DNA of 16,195 bases from UBA1672 sp964015995 (GTDB lineage Bacteria > Pseudomonadota > Alphaproteobacteria > Micavibrionales > Micavibrionaceae): positions 1 through 16,195 of the forward strand of contig CAXHFH010000047.1 of NCBI GenBank assembly GCA_964015995.1, given 5' to 3'. Numbering within the stretch: the stretch's first letter is position 1; every line of letters begins with the position of its first letter. Shown here piece after piece: positions 12,706-16,195 of the stretch. The notes under the pieces were generated by a model. It did not search any database and was not told where the DNA came from. It saw only the letters and a program-made list of their open reading frames with translations. Made by a program: the position numbers and the translations under genes.

Positions 12706-15039
12706 TTAGGCCGCTTGGCTAGCCTTTGACTTTGAACGCATTTCCTTGGCTGCATCCACCATATTTTTCAATGATGTTTCAACTTCCGGCCATCCGCGAG
12801 TCTTCAAACCACAATCAGGGTTCACCCAGATTTGACGTTCATCCAAATTGATCTTAGCTTTTTCAAGAAGATCAATCATTTCCTGTGTGTCAGGCACACG
12901 CGGTGAGTGAATATCATAAACGCCCGGGCCAATCTCGTTGGGGTATTTGAACTCTGTGAAGGCTTCAAGCAATTCCATTTGAGAGCGTGAACACTCAATC
13001 GAGATTACATCCGCATCCATCGCCGCGATTGAATCAATCACGTCATTGAACTCCGAATAACACATATGTGTGTGGATCTGAGTTTCATCTTCCACACAGC
13101 ACGCTGTGATACGGAAATCTTCAACAGCATTATCAAGGTAGGCTTTCCAATCATCGCGACGGAGCGGTAGACCTTCACGGAAGGCTGCTTCGTCAATCTG
13201 GATCATCTTGATACCGGCCTTTTCAAGGTCGGCAACTTCATCACGGATCGCAAATGCAATCTGCTTTGATGTCTGACTGCGTGGTTGGTCATCACGAACG
13301 AAAGACCACTGAAGGATCGTGATAGGGCCTGTAAGCATCCCCTTCATGATTTTATCAGTCTGTGCCTGCGCATATTTAGACCATTCAACAGTCATCGGCG
13401 TTGGGCGTGATACATCACCATAAATGATTGGTGGCTTAACACAGCGTGAACCGTATGACTGAACCCAACCGAATTTAGAGAATGCAAATCCGCCAAGTTG
13501 CTCACCGAAATATTCAACCATATCGTTACGCTCCGGCTCACCGTGCACAAGAACATCAATATCGACTTTATGCTGATAATCCACAACAGTGCGAATTTCC
13601 TGCTCCATCGCTTCTTTATATTCGGCTTCGCCAATTTCACCTTTTTTGAATGCTGAACGTGCCTTGCGAATTTCCTGCGTCTGCGGGAATGATCCGATTG
13701 TCGTTGTCGGATAAAGCGGCAAGTTCAAAGCAGCATGCTGAATTTTCTGACGCTGTTCAAATGGTGACTTACGATTTGTAATCTCATCATTGATATCAGC
13801 AACACGTGCTTTAACAGCATCATCATGGATACGCTTTGATGTACGGCGATCTTCCTGCACGGCGTCACTCGCCGCAATTTCAGAAGCAATCGCATCACGG
13901 CCATCATTGGCGCCTTTTGCGATAGTTGCAATTTCATCAAGCTTTTGTGTGGCATACGCCATCCAGCTTTTCAATTCTGCATCCATTTGTGTTTCGCTGT
14001 TCAGATCAACAGGCGTGTGCAGTAAAGAAGAAGATCCTGCAACAAACACTTTATCTGAACCGAGCTTAGCGACAGCCTTTTCAACAAAGTTTAATGATTT
14101 TGAAAGATCATTTTTCCAAATATTACGACCATCAACGATACCAACAGATAATGTCTTATCGCCAACTTTTGCCAATGCCTCATCCAATGCCTTTTCTGCA
14201 TCATTTGCAGATGTGTTCGCTTGGTTCGGACCACGACATAGATCAATATGCAACGCATCAACAGGCAGACCAAAGAACTGATCCGCATTCGCGCGCAATG
14301 TATCGAAATATGATGTCACGATAACTTTCAAACCAGCGGGCTTTTCAAGTGCGTCATAAGCCGCCTTAACAACCGCTTGTCCTTTTGAACATAGATCAAG
14401 ACAGAATACAGGCTCGTCAATTTGAACCCACTGAGCACCTTGTTCGGCGAGTTTCGCCAAAATTTCGTTATAAACAGGTACCAACTGTTTCACTGTTTCT
14501 TCATGGTCGAAACCGTCATACTGGGCTTTACCAAGGAAAACAAAGCTAGCCGGGCCAACAAGAACAGGGCGAGTTTCAATGCCTTGATCTTTGGCTTCTT
14601 GATACTGATCGAAAATTTTTGAATTCGAAAGCTTCGGCTCCATGCCCTCTTCAAATTCAGGAACGATATAGTGATAATTTGTGTCATACCACTTTGTCAT
14701 TTCCATTGCTGTTACATCAACATCGCCTTGTTGACGACCACGCGCCATTGCGAAATATGTGTCCAAATCAACTTGACCACCATCCCAGTTATAACGCTCT
14801 GGGATAAGACCCAATGTTGTGATTGTATCAAGAACCTGATCATAGAATGAGAAATCGTTTGAAGGAATGTGATCCAAGCCTGCAGTTTTCTGTAGCTTCC
14901 AGTTATGAGCACGCAGCTCTTTACCTGTGTTCAGTAGATCATCTTGTGAGCTTTTGCCCTTCCAATAGGCTTCAACAGCCTTCTTTAATTGACGCATATC
15001 GCCGATACGCGGAAATCCTAAATTTGTTGCCAGAACCAT
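12706..15039 (-). CDS. metE: Cobalamin-independent methionine synthase
   Basis: MetE transfers the methyl group of 5-methyltetrahydropteroyl-triglutamate directly to homocysteine, the last step of methionine synthesis, in the cytoplasm. The product is 777 residues, a full two-barrel enzyme. The zinc ligands are all present: His658 and Cys660 in THMC, Glu682 in SIECSRS and Cys743 in NPDCGLKTR. Their spacings (2, 22, 61) equal those of E. coli MetE. I set the start at ATG 15039, because the protein then opens MVLATNLGFPRIG as in the family and GGAGG lies 5 nt upstream. Longer reading frames to 15108 add residues not found in MetE. metF is 199 nt upstream on the same strand and supplies its methyl donor. 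I see no cobalamin riboswitch in the leader. Confidence 0.98.
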   Translation of the reverse strand: MVLATNLGFPRIGDMRQLKKAVEAYWKGKSSQDDLLNTGKELRAHNWKLQKTAGLDHIPSNDFSFYDQVLDTITTLGLIPERYNWDGGQVDLDTYFAMARGRQQGDVDVTAMEMTKWYDTNYHYIVPEFEEGMEPKLSNSKIFDQYQEAKDQGIETRPVLVGPASFVFLGKAQYDGFDHEETVKQLVPVYNEILAKLAEQGAQWVQIDEPVFCLDLCSKGQAVVKAAYDALEKPAGLKVIVTSYFDTLRANADQFFGLPVDALHIDLCRGPNQANTSANDAEKALDEALAKVGDKTLSVGIVDGRNIWKNDLSKSLNFVEKAVAKLGSDKVFVAGSSSLLHTPVDLNSETQMDAELKSWMAYATQKLDEIATIAKGANDGRDAIASEIAASDAVQEDRRTSKRIHDDAVKARVADINDEITNRKSPFEQRQKIQHAALNLPLYPTTTIGSFPQTQEIRKARSAFKKGEIGEAEYKEAMEQEIRTVVDYQHKVDIDVLVHGEPERNDMVEYFGEQLGGFAFSKFGWVQSYGSRCVKPPIIYGDVSRPTPMTVEWSKYAQAQTDKIMKGMLTGPITILQWSFVRDDQPRSQTSKQIAFAIRDEVADLEKAGIKMIQIDEAAFREGLPLRRDDWKAYLDNAVEDFRITACCVEDETQIHTHMCYSEFNDVIDSIAAMDADVISIECSRSQMELLEAFTEFKYPNEIGPGVYDIHSPRVPDTQEMIDLLEKAKINLDERQIWVNPDCGLKTRGWPEVETSLKNMVDAAKEMRSKSKASQAA

Positions 15040-15238
15040 ATGTTCCTCCATTACGGTATATAAAAATGTAAAATTCGCTTCCAATGGGGATAGAACGGTT
15101 AAGGACAAAGATCAAGGAAAAACACACAAATAATATGCTGCATCGCCAAATAATCACGATACGCGCGCAAATATAAGCCCACCAACGGTTTTAGAGCCGT
15201 TAAACCACATAAAAAATATGTAATTCAGGTGCTGTGTT
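15040..15238 (-). other. metF-metE intergenic region (199 nt) with a small stem-loop
   Basis: The gap holds a perfect 5-bp stem-loop (AACGG 15184-15188, CCGTT 15197-15201, 8-nt loop) shortly after the metF stop, without a T run. Near metE lies GGAGG. I see no B12 box, SAM-II core or MetR-type TGAA-N5-TTCA site, and no convincing promoter (TTGATC near 15108-15113 lacks a good -10). metE may be read from the metF promoter or from one I cannot recognise. Confidence 0.4.
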
Positions 15239-16078
15239 TTAAGAAATAGACTCAACCGCCTGCGTGGTGATATCGGCCTTATTCATTGTGTAATAATGAA
15301 TATGCTCAATCCCGTTTTTCGCAAAATCTTCGGTTTGTGAAACCAGTAAATCAATCGCCACTTTGCGCGCATCTTCCGGTTTATCTTCTAGCCCTGCGAA
15401 TTTCTCATGCATCCAGTCCGGCACATTAGCCTCGCACTTTTTAGCAAAACCACACATGCCCTTAAAATCATGCACTGCAAGCAAGCCCGGGCACATCGGC
15501 GTTTCAATGCCCGCTTTGTCACATTGCTCGGCGAACTCATAATAAATGTTATTGTCAAAGAAAAATTGCGTAATAGCGCGATCCGCCCCCGCCTCACATT
15601 TCAATTTAAGCGCAGCAATATCTGCGTCCAATGAAGGCGCATCAGGGTGCTTTTCAGGATACGCGCCGACAGAAATTTCAAAATCATATTTGGATTTCAG
15701 TGCGGTGATAAAGTTACTGGTATAATCGTAATATTCATCGCCAACAAAATCATCAAATGATGTGCCTTTTGGCAAATCACCGCGCAAAGCCACGATATGC
15801 TTGACGCCAGTATTCCAGAGCTTGTCAATATACTCATCCAATTCAGGCTTCGTCGTGGACAAAAATGTCAAATGAGATGCCATTGGAATATCAGTCATGC
15901 CGATAATTTTTTTCAACGCCGAAAGCGTACCGTCCTTCGTTGATCCACCCGCGCCATAAGTAACCGTCATATATTTAGGGTCTAGCGCCTTTAATTTTTC
16001 GACCTCAGGCCATAAATTTTCGGCAAGTTCATCATTTTTAGCGGGGAAAAATTCGAAAGAAAAAGTCGGGTTGCTCAC
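15239..16078 (-). CDS. metF: 5,10-methylenetetrahydrofolate reductase
   Basis: MetF is a flavoprotein that reduces 5,10-methylene- to 5-methyl-tetrahydrofolate with NADH, making the methyl donor for methionine synthase. The 279-residue product is close to the bacterial size (E. coli 296). The catalytic glutamate is Glu9 in FSFEFFPAK. The FAD/folate-contacting aspartate is Asp101 in ALRGDLPKG. Other family stretches are TVTYGAGGSTKDGT (38-51), SVGAYPEKHPD and the ITQFFFDN folate-site loop. The start is GTG (16078-16076) with AAGGA about 10 nt upstream; starting here leaves the conserved FEFFP at its normal distance from the N-terminus. metE follows on the same strand. A promoter with an 18-bp dyad lies directly upstream, suggesting regulated expression. 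Confidence 0.97.
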   Translation of the reverse strand: MSNPTFSFEFFPAKNDELAENLWPEVEKLKALDPKYMTVTYGAGGSTKDGTLSALKKIIGMTDIPMASHLTFLSTTKPELDEYIDKLWNTGVKHIVALRGDLPKGTSFDDFVGDEYYDYTSNFITALKSKYDFEISVGAYPEKHPDAPSLDADIAALKLKCEAGADRAITQFFFDNNIYYEFAEQCDKAGIETPMCPGLLAVHDFKGMCGFAKKCEANVPDWMHEKFAGLEDKPEDARKVAIDLLVSQTEDFAKNGIEHIHYYTMNKADITTQAVESIS

Positions 16079-16113
16079 GTTTTATAAATCCTTAATTGCT
16101 TTAACGGTGGCGC

Positions 16114-16142
16114 ATTACCGCAGTATTCCGGAACACTGACAA
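16114..16142 (-). promoter_or_regulatory. Predicted metF promoter with an embedded palindromic operator
   Basis: On the minus strand TTGTCA (16142-16137, five of six) and GGTAAT (16119-16114, four of six) are 17 nt apart, giving a start near 16107 and a leader of about 29 nt. The 18-nt dyad CAGTGTTCCGGAATACTG (16138-16121) fills the whole spacer and enters the -35; eight of its nine base pairs are symmetrical. A protein bound there would directly affect RNA polymerase. Confidence 0.55.
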
Positions 16143-16145
16143 TCC

Positions 16146-16195
16146 TTAAAAATTATCAAGTGTGGGAAGATTCAGCATTAATTCCTGATACTGGC
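16146..16195 (-). CDS. Possible C-terminal end of an upstream gene (15 codons, partial)
   Basis: One minus-strand frame is open from the right edge and reads QYQELMLNLPTLDNF before a TAA at 16148-16146. The other two frames close earlier or within the same stretch. It ends just before the predicted metF promoter, where an upstream gene would be expected to stop. Fifteen codons are too few for any identification; a regulator of methionine genes would be an attractive but untested guess. Confidence 0.3.
   Translation of the reverse strand, partial: QYQELMLNLPTLDNF

Noticed and set aside
15040..15108. 23-residue N-terminal extension of MetE
   Set aside because: The extension is absent from MetE proteins, and ATG 15039 has GGAGG at 5 nt and yields the family N-terminus.
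15040..15238. Cobalamin or SAM-II riboswitch before metE
   Set aside because: These are expected candidates in bacteria with metE, but I found no B12 box and no SAM-II core sequence; only a 5-bp stem-loop is present.
1..16195. Mobile elements, CRISPR arrays, tRNA or rRNA genes
   Set aside because: No transposase, integrase, regularly spaced repeats, terminal inverted repeats or tRNA cloverleaf was seen; all long segments are covered by ordinary chromosomal genes.

Overview
The window looks like ordinary chromosomal DNA from a free-living alphaproteobacterium of moderate GC content. The evidence is the gene order M48 peptidase - DsbA-family - aroQ - accB - accC, the closeness of guaB to an RsmB/NOP-family methyltransferase, and the protein sequences themselves. 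I cannot name the genus. There are no RNA genes, insertion sequences, phage genes or CRISPR arrays.

Region 1 (1-4179, all minus strand) is a run of six co-directional genes, read from right to left: a secreted M48 metallopeptidase with TPRs, two DsbA-family thiol oxidoreductases of different design, type II 3-dehydroquinase (aroQ), the biotin carrier (accB) and the start of biotin carboxylase (accC, cut by the window edge). It joins envelope protein quality control to shikimate and fatty-acid precursor supply. A good -35 element before accB suggests an internal promoter.

Region 2 (4197-5872): only 17 bp from the peptidase start, and divergent from it, lies an unknown four-helix membrane protein followed closely by rlmE (23S rRNA 2'-O-methyltransferase). 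A terminator sits between rlmE and a convergent unknown gene (5306-5872).

Region 3 (6063-10243, plus strand): guaB (IMP dehydrogenase) with a clear promoter; a small exported Ala/Glu-rich protein built on an 11-residue period, with its own promoter candidate, leader hairpin and strong terminator; a TSUP-family permease; and an RsmB/NOP-family RNA methyltransferase.

Region 4 (10281-12580): a DJ-1/PfpI (Hsp31-like) protein, an isochorismatase-family hydrolase with its own promoter candidate, and, convergent with it, a HAD hydrolase resembling pyrimidine 5'-nucleotidases. The two convergent genes share the palindrome TTAA as stop codons.

Region 5 (12706-16195, minus strand): metF then metE, the methyl-folate branch of methionine synthesis using the cobalamin-independent synthase. 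An 18-bp near-perfect palindrome fills the -35/-10 spacer of the predicted metF promoter and is the best regulatory candidate in the window. No wholly new multi-gene system was found. The most unusual items are the 11-mer repeat protein with its leader structure, the metF dyad, the doubled DsbA-family genes and two unrecognised proteins.
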